Assembly (NCBI GenBank): GCA_023262305.1 | Contig: JALRCK010000020.1 | Span: 1-14,205, forward strand | DNA: 14,205 bases | Direction of reading: 5' to 3' | Source: Deltaproteobacteria bacterium | Lineage (GTDB): Bacteria; Bdellovibrionota_C; UBA2361; OMII01 | Part shown: positions 13,734 through 14,205 of the stretch, one piece after another | Layout: every line of letters starts with the position of its first letter | Position numbering within the stretch: position 1 is the first letter of the stretch | Notes under the pieces: generated by a model | What the model was told of the DNA's origin: nothing | Seen by the model: the letters and a program-made list of their open reading frames with translations, nothing else | The model's database searches: none | Position numbers and translations under genes: made by a program

Positions 13734-14205
13734 GTGAAAAAATTTGTACTCGCTCTGTGCACAACAATAACCAGCCTATCGTTCACGGTTGTCGCTAACG
13801 CTCAGAGCATTGCGTCATGCACCACCGTTGAGAAGCTCCCTTCTCGAAACTTCATCTACAAAAACGCGGCGCCGTTGCGATCTGGTGGTCCCGGAACTAC
13901 CCTGGTAGGGTTCCGCAAGCAGCCTACCCTGATCATGAACAAGTCCTACACCCGTGGGACCACCAAGATCTATGATTCTCAAGACAATCTTCTTGCTACA
14001 TGTCCATGGGCAACAGCTCACGGACACGCAGGAGGAAGATTCCGTTGTACTAACTCGACCATCGCTATGAAGCGCCGGGCCATTAAAAACACTGGGTCTC
14101 CAACTGTGTATTTCGTGGTTAACCCACGCACAAAATTTTGCGCTGAGGTTCCTGACTCTGGAAAGTGCTACGGTAGCGTCAAAGGACTCTGCAACACGAA
14201 CCTTA
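13734..14205 (+). CDS. Secreted six-cysteine protein (3' end beyond the window)
   Basis: An open frame of 157 codons runs from a GTG at 13734 to the window edge. The start is supported by GGAGAGG 4 nt upstream and an in-frame stop at 13713-13715. The product begins with a classical Sec signal peptide: MKKF, a hydrophobic core to about residue 20, and a cut after ANA (A23). The mature part has six cysteines (the first at C29; the others in ATCPW, FRCTN, KFCAE, GKCYG and GLCNT), which fits three disulfides in the periplasm or outside the cell. It is rich in Thr, Lys, Arg and Gly. I do not recognise a family. It follows the glycan operon on the same strand after 439 bp and probably has its own promoter. 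Confidence 0.78.
   Translation, partial: MKKFVLALCTTITSLSFTVVANAQSIASCTTVEKLPSRNFIYKNAAPLRSGGPGTTLVGFRKQPTLIMNKSYTRGTTKIYDSQDNLLATCPWATAHGHAGGRFRCTNSTIAMKRRAIKNTGSPTVYFVVNPRTKFCAEVPDSGKCYGSVKGLCNTNL

Overview
The window reads as a chromosomal segment of a Gram-negative, heterotrophic bacterium. Evidence includes a type II secretion GspK-like pseudopilin, MreB, ribosomal protein L28, a type-I signal peptide on the last gene, and envelope glycan genes. GC content is moderate (a little above 50% by eye). I cannot assign a phylum from the sequence alone; a proteobacterial or former 'deltaproteobacterial' lineage is a guess. I see no rRNA, tRNA, CRISPR array, insertion sequence or phage gene, and base use looks even throughout.

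Left part (1-6660), mixed housekeeping genes in short units. Two minus-strand genes (a single-TM protein, then a P-loop kinase-like protein) diverge from a plus-strand LPG-synthase-TM/UPF0104-type membrane protein. That gene converges with mreB, and their stop codons overlap. mreB diverges from a 3-hydroxybutyryl-CoA dehydrogenase gene broken by an apparent deletion of about 32 bp. A DUF892 (YciE/YciF) ferritin-like gene with a small coupled downstream ORF lies on the minus strand. An orphan gspK-like gene and rpmB follow on the plus strand.

Middle part (6715-8424), a minus-strand signalling operon: STAS anti-anti-sigma protein, then a receiver domain fused to an RsbW-like HATPase, then a zinc-ribbon protein that overlaps the preceding gene. 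This is a partner-switching module. It is preceded by a match to the sigma-28 (FliA) promoter consensus with the canonical 11-nt spacer.

Right part (8568-13294), a tightly packed plus-strand operon starting at a good sigma-70-like promoter: SAM methyltransferase, a two-[4Fe-4S] FrhB/FdhB-family oxidoreductase, a GT4 glycosyltransferase, and a membrane-anchored SGNH hydrolase. Junctions are +3 nt, +1 nt and a 4-nt ATGA overlap. I read it as an envelope glycan or glycolipid synthesis/modification cassette with an unusual iron-sulfur redox enzyme; the product is unknown.

After it lies a 439-bp non-coding stretch with inverted repeats and a recurring GAGGTCYT motif. It leads into a GTG-started gene for a secreted six-cysteine protein that runs off the right edge.
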